Positions 8,045 to 17,908 of a stretch of DNA of 64,000 bases are shown here, in pieces. The stretch lies in the NCBI RefSeq assembly GCF_022808175.1, contig NZ_JALGBX010000008.1, forward strand, positions 1 through 64,000, given 5' to 3'. Numbering within the stretch: position 1 is the stretch's first letter; every line of letters starts with the position of its first letter. This DNA is from Streptomyces sp. AP-93 (GTDB lineage: Bacteria > Actinomycetota > Actinomycetes > Streptomycetales > Streptomycetaceae). The notes under the pieces were generated by a model that did not search any database, was not told the origin of the DNA, and saw nothing but the letters and a program-made list of their open reading frames with translations. The position numbers and the translations under genes are program-made.

Positions 8045-9778
8045 GTGCTCATACGACTTCTGCGGACCCATCTGGGTCCGTACCGGAAACCGATCGCCGT
8101 GCTGGTCCTGCTGCAACTGCTGCAGACCAGTGCGAGCCTCTACCTGCCCACGCTGAACGCCGACATCATTGACAACGGTGTCGTCAACGGCGACACCGGC
8201 TACATCCTGCGTTTCGGCGCACTGATGCTCGGCGTCTCGCTGGTCCAGCTCGTCTGCAACGTCGGCGCCGTCTACTACGGGGCCCGCACCGCCGCGGCCT
8301 TCGGCCGGGACGTCCGGGCCGGCGTCTTCGACCGCGTGCAGAGCTTCTCCGCGCGCGAGCTCGGCCACTTCGGCGCCCCGTCGCTGATCACCCGTACGAC
8401 GAACGACGTGCAGCAGATCCAGATGCTCGTGCTGATGACCTTCACCCTGATGGTCTCCGCGCCGATCATGTGCGTCGGCGGCATCTTCATGGCGCTCTCC
8501 CTGGACGTGAAGCTGTCGGGCGTGCTGCTCGCCGTGGTCCCGGTCCTTGGCCTGGCGGTCGGCGCGATCGTGCTGAAGACCCGCCCGCTGTTCCGTGCGA
8601 TGCAGACACGTCTGGACACGGTCAACCGGGTCCTGCGCGAGCAGATCACCGGCAACCGGGTGATCCGCGCCTTCATCCGCGACGACTACGAGAAGGAGCG
8701 CTTCCGCGAGGCCAACGCCGACCTCACCGGCGTCTCGCTGGCGGCCGGCAAGCTGCTCGCGCTCATGTTCCCGACCGTGATCGTGGTCGTGAACATCTCC
8801 AGCGTCGCCGTCGTCTGGTTCGGCGCCATGCGCATCGACGCCGGCAGCATGGAGATCGGCCAGCTGACGGCCTTCCTCGCCTACCTGATGCAGATCGTCA
8901 TGTCCGTGATGATGGCCACCTTCATGTTCATGATGGTGCCGCGCGCCGAGGTCTGCGCCGAGCGCGTCCAGGAGGTCCTGGACACCGACTCCAGCGTGGT
9001 CCCGCCCACCGACCCGGTCCGCGAGCTGCAGAGCCGCGGCCGCCTGGAGCTGCGCGGCGCCGACTTCCGCTACCCGGGCGCCGAGGCCCCCGTGCTGCGC
9101 GGCGTCGACCTGGTGGCCCGCCCCGGCGAGACCACCGCGGTGATCGGCTCCACCGGCAGCGGCAAGTCCACGCTGCTGGGACTGATCCCCCGGCTGTTCG
9201 ACGCGACGGGCGGCGACGTGCTCGTGGACGGCGAGGACGTACGGCGCCTCGACCCGGACCTGCTCGCCAGGACGGTCGGCATGGTGCCGCAGAAGCCGTA
9301 CCTCTTCTCCGGGACGGTCGCCGGCAACCTGCGCTACGGGCGCCCCGACGCCACCGACGAGGAGCTCTGGCACGCGCTGGAGGTCGCGCAGGCCAAGGAC
9401 TTCGTGTCCGAGCTGGAGGGCGGGCTCGACGCGCCGGTCACCCAGGGCGGAACCAACGTCTCCGGCGGCCAGCGCCAGCGGCTCGCGATCGCGCGCACGC
9501 TCGTACAGCGCCCGGAGATCTACCTGTTCGACGACTCCTTCTCGGCCCTGGACTACGCCACGGACGCCGCACTGCGCTCCGCGCTCGCCCGGGAGACCGA
9601 GGAGGCGACCGTGGTCATCGTCGCCCAGCGGGTCTCCACGATCCGCGACGCGGACCGGATCATCGTCCTCGACGAGGGGCAGGTGGTGGGCGAGGGGCGC
9701 CACCACGAGCTGATGGCCGGCAATGAGACCTACCGGGAGATCGTGCTCTCCCAGCTGACGGAAGCGGAGGCGGCGTGA
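8045..9778 (+). CDS. Heterodimeric ABC exporter, subunit with the degenerate ATP site
   Basis: The 577-residue protein has an N-terminal six-span exporter domain (about 15-310) and a C-terminal ATPase domain. Walker A is GSTGSGKST (about residue 367) and the signature is VSGGQRQR (about 472). Walker B reads LFDDSFSALD, with Asp in place of the catalytic Glu, and the switch region reads VAQRVST, with Gln in place of His. Those two changes mark the non-hydrolysing site of asymmetric exporters such as TM287/288. The GTG start at 8045 has GGAG 7 bases upstream. The stop overlaps the next start by GTGA, so the two subunits are translationally coupled. The substrate is unknown; drugs or lipids are typical. 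Confidence 0.93.
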   Translation: MLIRLLRTHLGPYRKPIAVLVLLQLLQTSASLYLPTLNADIIDNGVVNGDTGYILRFGALMLGVSLVQLVCNVGAVYYGARTAAAFGRDVRAGVFDRVQSFSARELGHFGAPSLITRTTNDVQQIQMLVLMTFTLMVSAPIMCVGGIFMALSLDVKLSGVLLAVVPVLGLAVGAIVLKTRPLFRAMQTRLDTVNRVLREQITGNRVIRAFIRDDYEKERFREANADLTGVSLAAGKLLALMFPTVIVVVNISSVAVVWFGAMRIDAGSMEIGQLTAFLAYLMQIVMSVMMATFMFMMVPRAEVCAERVQEVLDTDSSVVPPTDPVRELQSRGRLELRGADFRYPGAEAPVLRGVDLVARPGETTAVIGSTGSGKSTLLGLIPRLFDATGGDVLVDGEDVRRLDPDLLARTVGMVPQKPYLFSGTVAGNLRYGRPDATDEELWHALEVAQAKDFVSELEGGLDAPVTQGGTNVSGGQRQRLAIARTLVQRPEIYLFDDSFSALDYATDAALRSALARETEEATVVIVAQRVSTIRDADRIIVLDEGQVVGEGRHHELMAGNETYREIVLSQLTEAEAA

Positions 9779-11700
9779 GCGGGCCCGGAGGACGGATGAT
9801 GATGGGACCGCCGACGACGCGGTCCCTGGACTTCAAGGGCTCGGGCAAGCGGCTGCTGGCCGCGCTGGCGCGCGACCGGGCCAAGCTGTGGGGCATGATC
9901 CTCGCGGTCGTCGGCAGCGTCGCCGCGTCGGTGACCGGGCCGAAGATCCTCGGCGAGGCCACCGACCTGGTGTTCGCGGGGATCGTCGGCCGGAACATGG
10001 AGAAGGGCCTCACCAAGCAGCAGGCGCTGGACGGTCTGCGCGCCAGGGGCGAGGGCGGGATGGCGGACATGCTCTCCGGCACCGACTTCACCCCGGGCAA
10101 GGGCATCGCCTTCGGCGCGGTCGGGTCGGTGGCGCTGTGGGCGCTGCTCGTCTTCACGCTCGCCGGTCTGCTGATGCTGGTCGCCACGCGGCTGTCGAAC
10201 CACATCATGAACGCCGCCGTCTACCGGATGCGCGAGGAGCTCCAGGCGAAGCTGTCGCGGCTGCCGCTGTCGTACTTCGACCAGCAGAAGCGCGGCGAGG
10301 TCCTCAGCCGGGCCACGAACGACATCGACAACATCGGGCAGACGATCCAGCAGACGATGGGGCAGCTGCTCAACTCGATCCTGACGATCGTCGGCGTGCT
10401 GGCGATGATGTTCTGGATCTCGCCGCTGCTGGCGCTGGTCGCGCTGGTGACCATCCCGGTGTCGGCGTACGTGGCCGCGAAGATCGGCAAGAAGTCGCAG
10501 CCGCAGTTCGTGGCGCAGTGGAAGACCACGGGCGCACTGAACGCGCACGTCGAAGAGATGTACTCCGGCCACACCCTGGTCAAGGTCTTCGGCCGGCAGA
10601 AGGAGTCCGCGGCCCTGTTCGCCGAGCAGAACGAGGCGCTGTACCGGGCCTCCTTCAGGGCGCAGCTGGTCAGCGGGATCATGCAGCCGGTGATGCTGTT
10701 CATCTCGAACATCAACTACGTGCTCGTCGCGGTCGTCGGCGGTCTGAAGGTCGCCTCCGGCACCCTGTCGATCGGTGACGTCCAGGCCTTCATCCAGTAC
10801 ACGCGCCAGTTCTCGATGCCCCTCACCCAGGTCGCCTCCATGGCGAACCTGGTGCAGTCCGGCGTCGCCTCCGCGGAGCGGGTCTACGAGCTGCTGGACG
10901 CGCCGGAGCAGGAAGCGGACGCAGAGGTTCCGGAGCGTCCGGAGGACCTGCGCGGCCAGGTCACCTTCGACAAGGTCGCCTTCCGCTACGAGCCGGACAA
11001 GCCGCTGATCGAGAACCTCTCGCTGAGCGTCGACCCCGGGCAGACGGTCGCGATCGTCGGCCCGACCGGCGCCGGCAAGACCACGCTGGTCAACCTGCTG
11101 ATGCGGTTCTACGAGGTCACGGGCGGGGAGATCGCCCTCGACGGGGTGGACATCGCGAAGATGACCCGCGAGGAACTGCGCGGCGGCATCGGCATGGTGC
11201 TCCAGGACACGTGGCTGTTCGGCGGCACCATCGCGGAGAACATCGCCTACGGAGCCACGCGCGAGGTCACGCGCGCCGAGGTCGAGGAGGCCGCGCGGGC
11301 GGCCCACGCCGACCGGTTCATCCGCACCCTGCCCGAGGGCTACGACACGGTGCTGGACGACGAGGGCGCCGGAGTCAGCGCGGGCGAGAAGCAGCTGATC
11401 ACCATCGCGCGGGCGTTCCTCTCCGACCCGGTGATCCTGGTGCTCGACGAGGCGACGAGCTCGGTGGACACCCGTACCGAGGTGCTGATCCAGAAGGCGA
11501 TGGCGCGGCTCGCGCACGGCCGGACGTCCTTCGTGATCGCACACCGGCTGTCCACGATCCGCGACGCGGACCTGATCCTCGTGATGGAGAGCGGCTCGAT
11601 CGTGGAACAGGGCACGCACGAGGAGCTGCTGCTCTCGGGCGGCGCGTACGCGCGGCTGTACGCGGCGCAGTTCGCGCAGGCGGTGGCCGAGGTCGACTAG
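9775..11700 (+). CDS. Heterodimeric ABC exporter, catalytic subunit
   Basis: The 641-residue partner has a longer N-terminus, with an insertion between the first spans around residues 70-110, and a complete ATP site. Walker A is GPTGAGKTT (about 428), Walker B is [12 protein letters not shown] (about 555) and the switch histidine is in IAHRLST (about 588). Its signature is VSAGEKQ rather than LSGGQ. It would therefore form the active site with the normal signature of the upstream subunit and give the degenerate signature to the inactive site, exactly as expected for an obligate heterodimer. A strong terminator follows. Confidence 0.93.
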   Translation: MSGPGGRMMMGPPTTRSLDFKGSGKRLLAALARDRAKLWGMILAVVGSVAASVTGPKILGEATDLVFAGIVGRNMEKGLTKQQALDGLRARGEGGMADMLSGTDFTPGKGIAFGAVGSVALWALLVFTLAGLLMLVATRLSNHIMNAAVYRMREELQAKLSRLPLSYFDQQKRGEVLSRATNDIDNIGQTIQQTMGQLLNSILTIVGVLAMMFWISPLLALVALVTIPVSAYVAAKIGKKSQPQFVAQWKTTGALNAHVEEMYSGHTLVKVFGRQKESAALFAEQNEALYRASFRAQLVSGIMQPVMLFISNINYVLVAVVGGLKVASGTLSIGDVQAFIQYTRQFSMPLTQVASMANLVQSGVASAERVYELLDAPEQEADAEVPERPEDLRGQVTFDKVAFRYEPDKPLIENLSLSVDPGQTVAIVGPTGAGKTTLVNLLMRFYEVTGGEIALDGVDIAKMTREELRGGIGMVLQDTWLFGGTIAENIAYGATREVTRAEVEEAARAAHADRFIRTLPEGYDTVLDDEGAGVSAGEKQLITIARAFLSDPVILVLDEATSSVDTRTEVLIQKAMARLAHGRTSFVIAHRLSTIRDADLILVMESGSIVEQGTHEELLLSGGAYARLYAAQFAQAVAEVD

Positions 11701-11721
11701 GCCGGTGCGGCTGTGCGGGGA

Positions 11722-11748
11722 GGGGCGCCCGTCCGGGCGCCCCTTTTT
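11722..11748 (+). terminator. Rho-independent terminator of the ABC exporter operon
   Basis: A 9-bp perfect GC stem (GGGGCGCCC at 11722-11730 with GGGCGCCCC at 11735-11743) has a 4-base loop and is followed by five T residues. It sits 21 bases after the exporter stop and directly before the converging sigma factor gene. Confidence 0.9.
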
Positions 11749-11751
11749 CCG

Positions 11752-12873
11752 TCAGTCCAGATAGCCGCGCAGCTGGTCGGCGAAGGCGTGGTCGCGCAGT
11801 TTGTTGAGGGTCTTGGACTCGATCTGGCGGATCCGCTCACGGGTCACCCCGAAGATCCGCCCGATCTCCTCCAGGGTGCGCGGCCGCCCGTCGGCGAGCC
11901 CGTAGCGGAGCTGGACGACCTTGCGCTCCCGCTCCCCGAGGGTCGAGAGCACCGCTTCGAGGTGCTCGCGGAGCAGGAAGAACGCGGCCGATTCGACCGG
12001 GGAGGCGGCGTCCCCGTCCTCGATGAGGTCGCCGAGCGCGACGTCGTCCTCCTCGCCCACGGGTGCGTGCAGCGAGACCGGTTCCTGCGCGAGGCGCAGC
12101 ACCTCCAGGACCCGCTCCGGGGTCAGCTCCAGGTGGACGGCGACCTCTTCGGCGGTGGGTTCGTACCCCCGCTCCTGGAGCATGCGGCGCTGGACGCGCA
12201 CGACGCGGTTGATCAGCTCCACCACGTGGACGGGAACCCGGATGGTGCGGGCCTGGTCGGCCAGCGCACGGGACATGGCCTGGCGGATCCACCAGGTGGC
12301 GTAGGTGGAGAACTTGTAGCCGCGGGCGTAGTCGAACTTCTCGACGGCGCGGATCAGTCCGAGGTTCCCCTCCTGGACCAGGTCGAGCATGGTCAGTCCG
12401 CGGCCGACGTAGCGCTTGGCCACGGAGACGACGAGCCTCAGGTTCGACTCGATGAGGCGGCGTTTGGCCATGCGGCCCATGACGACGAGCTTGTCGAGGT
12501 CGAGCGTGAGCTGCAGATCGAGCGGGGCTCCGCTGCCGAGCTTCTCCTCCGCGAACAGGCCCGCTTCCACGCGCCGCGCGAGCTCGACCTCCTCGACGGC
12601 GGTGAGCAGCGGGATCCTGCCTATCTCGCGCAGGTACTGCCGGAAGAGGTCGGCGGACGGTCCCGCTCCGCCGGAGCCGTCCGCCGGGCGCTTGCGCGGC
12701 GTGGGCACCTTCTCCAGCAGCTCCGGGCCCTCGGACTCCTCCGCCCCTTCGGCCTCTTCGGCCTCCTCCTCGTGCATGGCGTCGGCCTCGGGCTCGGGCT
12801 CGGGCTCGGGCTCTTCGGCCGCGGGCACTTCGGCGGGCGGGCTGACGGTGACGGTCAGGCTCTGGGTCTGCAC
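11752..12873 (-). CDS. hrdA: Principal-type RNA polymerase sigma factor (HrdA-like)
   Basis: The 373-residue group 1/2 sigma-70 has an acidic low-complexity N-terminus with repeated Glu-Pro pairs, region 1.2 ([16 protein letters not shown]), region 2 ([16 protein letters not shown] through [13 protein letters not shown]), region 3 and region 4.2 ([19 protein letters not shown]). The GTG at 12873 was chosen because GTGGAGG sits 8 bases upstream. The long N-terminal extension of region 1.1 in HrdB is absent, so it is one of the dispensable Hrd paralogues. The hrdA name rests on remembered gene order near nasA and dnaG in S. coelicolor and is less certain than the sigma call. Confidence 0.85.
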   Translation of the reverse strand: MQTQSLTVTVSPPAEVPAAEEPEPEPEPEADAMHEEEAEEAEGAEESEGPELLEKVPTPRKRPADGSGGAGPSADLFRQYLREIGRIPLLTAVEEVELARRVEAGLFAEEKLGSGAPLDLQLTLDLDKLVVMGRMAKRRLIESNLRLVVSVAKRYVGRGLTMLDLVQEGNLGLIRAVEKFDYARGYKFSTYATWWIRQAMSRALADQARTIRVPVHVVELINRVVRVQRRMLQERGYEPTAEEVAVHLELTPERVLEVLRLAQEPVSLHAPVGEEDDVALGDLIEDGDAASPVESAAFFLLREHLEAVLSTLGERERKVVQLRYGLADGRPRTLEEIGRIFGVTRERIRQIESKTLNKLRDHAFADQLRGYLD

Positions 12874-13027
12874 GGGGGCGACCTCCACAGGGCTCCGAGG
12901 ACGGGTGCACCGCACCTCAGTGTGGGGTACGACACATCGCTGCCACGAGGGGCGTGCGACCACTTTCTGGGTCCGGTGCGTGACCCATGGTTACCCCCGG
13001 ACCAGAACCCCGATGCGGATCGGACGC

Positions 13028-13480
13028 ATGTCCGAGATGATCGTCGCCATGTCCGTGTACGAAACCCACGTCACCGTCCACTGCCCGCATCCGGCGGAGC
13101 TGGCGCGACTCGAATCCTGGGCGGCGGAGCGGGAGTTGAAGGTGACGCACATCGTGCTGGCCCGGGGCCGGACGGCCTCGCAGCCGATGCTGACGCTGCC
13201 CGACCGGGACGGGCACGAGGCACTGGTGCCCCGGCTGCGCGCGGCCGGCTTCGACCCGGTCCGGGTCAAGGTGGAGACGGTCCCGGGGGCCCGGCAGGAA
13301 CGTTTCGTGACGCAGCGGTGGCGGGGTACGGCGGCGGAGGCGGGAGCGGCCTGCGATGCGCTGGTCGCCGCGCTGGCGGGGGCCGGGTACGACATCCGCT
13401 CGCAGGAGCGGGAGTTCGTGCTGTACGACAGCGACCTGTCGGTGGACGACGGGTGGATCGAGGAGGGGGACGGGCCATGA
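13028..13480 (+). CDS. Unknown protein coupled to an AbiEii-like nucleotidyltransferase
   Basis: A 150-residue protein that I do not recognise beyond being actinobacterial in character. It has an early CPHPAEL, a strand-rich N-terminus (ETHVTVHC, VTHIVLARG) and an acidic C-terminus DLSVDDGWIEEGDGP. There is no membrane span or signal peptide. Two further ATGs, at 13037 and 13049, are possible starts; no ribosome site separates them, and MSVYETHVTVHC at 13049 looks natural. Its stop overlaps the next start (ATGA), which implies the two proteins are made in fixed ratio and may interact. Confidence 0.7.
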   Translation: MSEMIVAMSVYETHVTVHCPHPAELARLESWAAERELKVTHIVLARGRTASQPMLTLPDRDGHEALVPRLRAAGFDPVRVKVETVPGARQERFVTQRWRGTAAEAGAACDALVAALAGAGYDIRSQEREFVLYDSDLSVDDGWIEEGDGP

Positions 13481-14439
13481 CCTGGCAGGAGTTCGGCTGG
13501 CGGGACGGGGAGCTGCCGCGGGAGCCGCTGGACGAGGTGACGCGCGCCGAGCGTGACCTGCCCCTGACGCTGCGGGCGGTGGCCGGGGAGGACGTCCGCC
13601 AGCGGTCCGTCTTCGACCCGTCGCTGAAGCACTACCCGAACGCCTACCGGGCCGGCGACCCGGTCTTCGACGACCCGGCGCGGACGCGGGCATGGCTGAC
13701 GGCACGGCGGGCCGCGCTGGACGCCGTACTCCTGGCGGTGTCGGACTCCCGTTGGGGGCGGTCCCTGGTGCTGCGCGGGAGCGTGCTGCTCGCCGACTGG
13801 TTCGGGGGCGCCGCGCGGGAGCCCGGTGACCTGGACTTCGTGGTCGTACCGCGGAGCTGGGACATCGGCGACGGGCGGACGGCCCGGATGCTGGAGGAGA
13901 TCGCCGCCGGCGCGGCCGGCCGGGCCGGGATCGAGGACTCCGGGGCGGTCTGCGAGGACATCTGGACGTACGACCGGGTGCCCGGAACGCGGATGGTGCT
14001 GCCCTGGCAGGTGCCGGGGCTGCCGGCCGGGCAGGTCCAGCTCGACTTCGTGTTCAACGAGCGGCTGCCCGAGGAGCCCGGGCCGGTCGAACTCGCCTGC
14101 GGAGCGGTGCTCCTGGCGGCCTCTCCCGCCCTCTCGCTGGCCTGGAAGCTGCTGTGGCTGGTGAGCGACTCCCACCCCCAGGGGAAGGACCTCTACGACG
14201 CCGTGCTGCTGGCCGAGCGCTACCCGCTGCCCTACGCGCTGCTCGACCAGGTGTTCCGGCTGGCACCCGAGCAGCCGCTGCCCCACCCGGGAGTGACCAT
14301 GGCGGACATCGCCGCTTACGGGAACGTGGGCCACGAGTGGAGGCACTTCACGGCCGAGTACCCGCAGCTCTCCGGCTCGGAGGAGGAGTACGCCCGGCGG
14401 CTGGTGGCTGCGCTGGCGCCCACCTTCGCGACGGGCTAG
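13477..14439 (+). CDS. AbiEii/AbiGii-type nucleotidyltransferase
   Basis: The 320-residue protein carries the polymerase-beta-like signature LRGSVLLADWF followed by GDLDFVVV (about residues 97-116), where G-S and the D-x-D pair bind nucleotide and metal. A later segment around VQLDFVFNE supplies the third acidic residue, and AWKLLWLVSD...KDLYDAVLL is the helix seen in DUF1814/AbiEii proteins. AbiEii enzymes are toxins in type IV toxin-antitoxin and phage-defence pairs. The AbiEi-type winged-helix antitoxin is absent; the coupled upstream gene is of unknown type. It converges on nasA with a 4-base overlap. Confidence 0.8.
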   Translation: MTWQEFGWRDGELPREPLDEVTRAERDLPLTLRAVAGEDVRQRSVFDPSLKHYPNAYRAGDPVFDDPARTRAWLTARRAALDAVLLAVSDSRWGRSLVLRGSVLLADWFGGAAREPGDLDFVVVPRSWDIGDGRTARMLEEIAAGAAGRAGIEDSGAVCEDIWTYDRVPGTRMVLPWQVPGLPAGQVQLDFVFNERLPEEPGPVELACGAVLLAASPALSLAWKLLWLVSDSHPQGKDLYDAVLLAERYPLPYALLDQVFRLAPEQPLPHPGVTMADIAAYGNVGHEWRHFTAEYPQLSGSEEEYARRLVAALAPTFATG

Positions 14440-16550
14440 GCCGGTTCCACGCGGACCGCGCAGACCTTGAACTCCGGCATCCGGGACACCGGGTCCAGCG
14501 CCGGGTTGGTCAGGGTGTTGGCGCGGCCCTCGCCCGGCCAGTGGAAGGGCATGAAGACGGTGTCCGCGCGGATGGCGTCCGTGATGCGGGCCGGGGCGAC
14601 CGCGCGGCCGCGGCGGGAGGTGACCGCGAGGGGGGCTCCGTCGACCGCGCCGATGCGGGCCGCGAGGCGGGGGTGGAGTTCCACGAAGGGGCCGGGGGCG
14701 GCTTCGTTGAGCTCGTCGACGCGGCGGGTCTGCGCGCCCGACTGGTACTGGGCGACGACCCGGCCGGTGGTGAGGAGGAGCGGGTACTCGGCGTCCGGGA
14801 CCTCGGCGGCGGCGCGGTGGGTGACGGGCACGAAGCGGGCCCGGCCGTCCTCGGTGGCGAAGCGGTCCAGGAAGAGGCGGGGGGTGCCGGGGTGGGGCTC
14901 GGCGGCGGAGCCGGGCTCCGCCGACCGCGACGACGAAGGGCAGGGCCAGAAGACGCCCTGTTCCGCTTCGATGCGGGCGTAGGTGATTCCCGAGTAGTCC
15001 GCCGGGCCGCCCGCCGAGGCGCGGCGCAGCTCCTCGAAGACCTCCTCGGGGTCGGCCGGGAAGGCCTTCGGCATGCCGAGGCGGGTGGCCAGTCCGTGCA
15101 GGACCTCCAGGTCGGAGCGGACCCCCGGCGGCGGGGTGAGGGCCCGGCGGCGGAGCAGGACGCGGCCCTCCAGGTTGGTGGTGGTGCCCGTCTCCTCCGC
15201 CCACTGGGTGACGGGCAGGACCACGTCGGCCAGGGCCGCCGTCTCGGACAGGACCACGTCGGCGACGGCCAGGAAGTCCAGGGAGCGGATGCGTTCCTCG
15301 ACGTGGGCGGCGCGGGGGGCCGAGACCACCGGGTTGGAGCCCATCAGGAGGAGGGCCTTGACGTCCGAGCCGAGCGCGTCGAGGAGTTCGTACGCGCTGC
15401 GGCCCGGGCCGGGGAGGGTGTCGGGGTCGACGCCCCAGACCCCGGCGACGTGGGCCCGCGCCGCGGGGTCGGTCAGCTTGCGGTAGCCGGGCAGCTGGTC
15501 GGCCTTCTGGCCGTGCTCGCGGCCGCCCTGGCCGTTGCCCTGGCCGGTGAGGCAGCCGTAGCCGGAGAGCGGGCGGCCGGCCCGGCCGGTGGCGAGGCAG
15601 AGGTTGATCCAGGCTCCGACGGTGTCGGTGCCCTTGGACTGCTGCTCGGGGCCGCGTGCGGTGAGCACCATCGCGGAGGCGGGGGCGCAGAACATCGCCA
15701 CCGCCTCGCGGAGCTTCGGCACGGGCACGCCGGTGATGCGCTCCACCAGCTCCGGCCAGTGCGCCATCGCCCCGGCCCGGGCCTCTTCCCAGCCCGTGGT
15801 GCGTTCGGCGATGAACTCCTCGTCGGTGTGCCCGCCCGCCACCACCAGGTGCAGCAGGCCGAGCGCCAGCGCCAGGTCCGTGCCGGGGCGCGGGGCCAGG
15901 TGCAGGTCGGCCTGTTCGGCGGTGCGCGTGCGGCGCGGGTCCACCACGATCAGCGTGCCGCCGTTCTCCCGGAGTTCCCGGAAGAAGCGCAGGGCGGGCG
16001 GCATGGTGTCGGCGGGGTTGGAGCCGACGAGGATGACGCAGCCGGTCCGGGGGATGTCCTCCAGCGGGAAGGGCAGCCCCCGGTCGAGCCCGAAGGCCCG
16101 CTGGTGCGCGGCGGCGGCCGAGGACATGCAGAACCGGCCGTTGTAGTCGATCTGCGAGGTCCCCAGCGCGATGCGGGCGAACTTCCCGAGGGCGTACGCC
16201 TTCTCGTTGGTCAGCCCGCCGCCGCCGAACACCCCGACCGCGTCGGCCCCGTACGACCGCCTCGTGCGGGCGAGTCCCCCGGCGACGGCGTCGAGGGCCT
16301 CCTCCCAGGTGGCCGGTTCCAGCCGCCCTGCGTGGGTGCGGACGAGCGGCTCGGTGAGGCGCACCCGGGAGGAGAGCACGGCGGGGGCGGTGCGGCCCTT
16401 GCCGCACAGCGCGCCCCGGTTCACGGGAAAGTCCGCCCGCTCCTCCACGACCACACCGCCCGCTCCGCCCGGTCCGGGGCGGAGGTTCATCCCGCACTGC
16501 AGCGCGCAGTACGGGCAGTGCGTGGCGGTGACGGCTTCCGAGGTGTGCAT
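14436..16550 (-). CDS. nasA: Assimilatory nitrate reductase, molybdopterin catalytic subunit
   Basis: The 704-residue molybdopterin oxidoreductase reduces nitrate to nitrite in the cytoplasm. The N-terminal [4Fe-4S] ligands are C12, C15, C19 and C49 (CPYCALQC...LCGKG). The molybdopterin domains contain CVILVGSNPADT, LLLMGSNPVVSAP and, near the C-terminus, the dinucleotide-binding segment MPFHWPGEGRANTLTNPALDP. There is no Tat signal, as expected for the assimilatory enzyme. Electrons would come from a separate reductase. Nitrite reductase lies 23 kb away in the window. A GlnR-like box lies just upstream. Confidence 0.92.
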   Translation of the reverse strand: MHTSEAVTATHCPYCALQCGMNLRPGPGGAGGVVVEERADFPVNRGALCGKGRTAPAVLSSRVRLTEPLVRTHAGRLEPATWEEALDAVAGGLARTRRSYGADAVGVFGGGGLTNEKAYALGKFARIALGTSQIDYNGRFCMSSAAAAHQRAFGLDRGLPFPLEDIPRTGCVILVGSNPADTMPPALRFFRELRENGGTLIVVDPRRTRTAEQADLHLAPRPGTDLALALGLLHLVVAGGHTDEEFIAERTTGWEEARAGAMAHWPELVERITGVPVPKLREAVAMFCAPASAMVLTARGPEQQSKGTDTVGAWINLCLATGRAGRPLSGYGCLTGQGNGQGGREHGQKADQLPGYRKLTDPAARAHVAGVWGVDPDTLPGPGRSAYELLDALGSDVKALLLMGSNPVVSAPRAAHVEERIRSLDFLAVADVVLSETAALADVVLPVTQWAEETGTTTNLEGRVLLRRRALTPPPGVRSDLEVLHGLATRLGMPKAFPADPEEVFEELRRASAGGPADYSGITYARIEAEQGVFWPCPSSSRSAEPGSAAEPHPGTPRLFLDRFATEDGRARFVPVTHRAAAEVPDAEYPLLLTTGRVVAQYQSGAQTRRVDELNEAAPGPFVELHPRLAARIGAVDGAPLAVTSRRGRAVAPARITDAIRADTVFMPFHWPGEGRANTLTNPALDPVSRMPEFKVCAVRVEPA

Positions 16551-16562
16551 GGAGCCCAGCGT

Positions 16563-16600
16563 GCGTCGGCGGTGTTACGCGGGCCGCCGCCTCCCGTTAC
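16563..16600 (-). promoter_or_regulatory. Putative GlnR box upstream of nasA
   Basis: On the minus strand two exact GTAAC half-sites lie 22 bases apart (16600-16596 and 16578-16574). Positions expected for the GAAAC half-sites hold CGGCG and GACGC. The GTnAC-n6-GAAAC periodicity of GlnR boxes is thus half kept. It lies only about 12 bases before the chosen nasA start, which is closer than usual, so either the start is further downstream or the site is weak. Confidence 0.45.
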
Positions 16601-16950
16601 AACTCCGCGTGCTCTGCCTCAGCACGCCCCGCCGGCTCCGGTGAGGCCCTGCGCATCGGGGGGCGGTCGAGGATCTCCACGTACACGATCCGGCCTTTGA
16701 CGACGACGAGGTGCAGCATGCCCAGCTCCGGGAGCAGGTGCACCTTGCGGCTGCCGGGCCCGAAGGGCGTGCCCGGCGGATGGGGATGGGTGCGCAGGCT
16801 CTGGCAGAAGTCCCCACCGCAGCCGCAGTCCCCGACAATGCGGAGGTCGTGGGCGCAGATGGCGAGTTCACCCCTTCTCCGACTCCAGCAGCTTCACGAG
16901 CTCGGACGTCAGCCGCCCTTCGGGCGACGACGGGAGTTTGACGACAGGCC
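16597..16950 (-). pseudogene. Conserved small actinobacterial protein, frameshifted and start-less
   Basis: One frame reads SPEGRLTSELVKLLESEKG and stops at TGA. Removing one base (A at 16870 on the + strand) fuses it to ELAICAHDLRIVGDCGCGGDFCQ and on to LVVVKGRIVYVEILDRPP, a protein with a Cys-rich CGCGGDFC centre that resembles small conserved streptomycete proteins of unknown function. No start codon is found: the frame runs back to a CTAG at 16951-16954 followed by a sequence starting GGGCCTGTCGTCAAAC. It is scored as a pseudogene. It lies directly upstream of nasA on the same strand. Confidence 0.6.
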
Positions 16951-16955
16951 CTAGT

Positions 16956-17000
16956 CCGGCGCCCCGGCGGCGGGCACCCGAATATCCGCCGGGGCGCCGG
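16956..17000 (-). terminator. Perfect 15-bp hairpin after the SDR gene
   Basis: CCGGCGCCCCGGCGG at 16956-16970 is perfectly complementary to 16986-17000, with a 15-base loop. It follows the SDR stop by 6 bases. There is no T-tract, as is common for streptomycete terminators. Confidence 0.7.
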
Positions 17001-17006
17001 GCCGGG

Positions 17007-17867
<861 letters not shown>

Positions 17868-17908
17868 CTATGAGCTATATGACTAATCGGCATACGCCGA
17901 TCGCGGCG

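Noticed and set aside
12991..16497. Very long minus-strand open frame of 1168 codons
   Set aside because: It runs through the nasA gene in another register and through two plus-strand genes; its product is a Pro/Arg/Gly-rich mix without any domain. It is a by-product of high GC.
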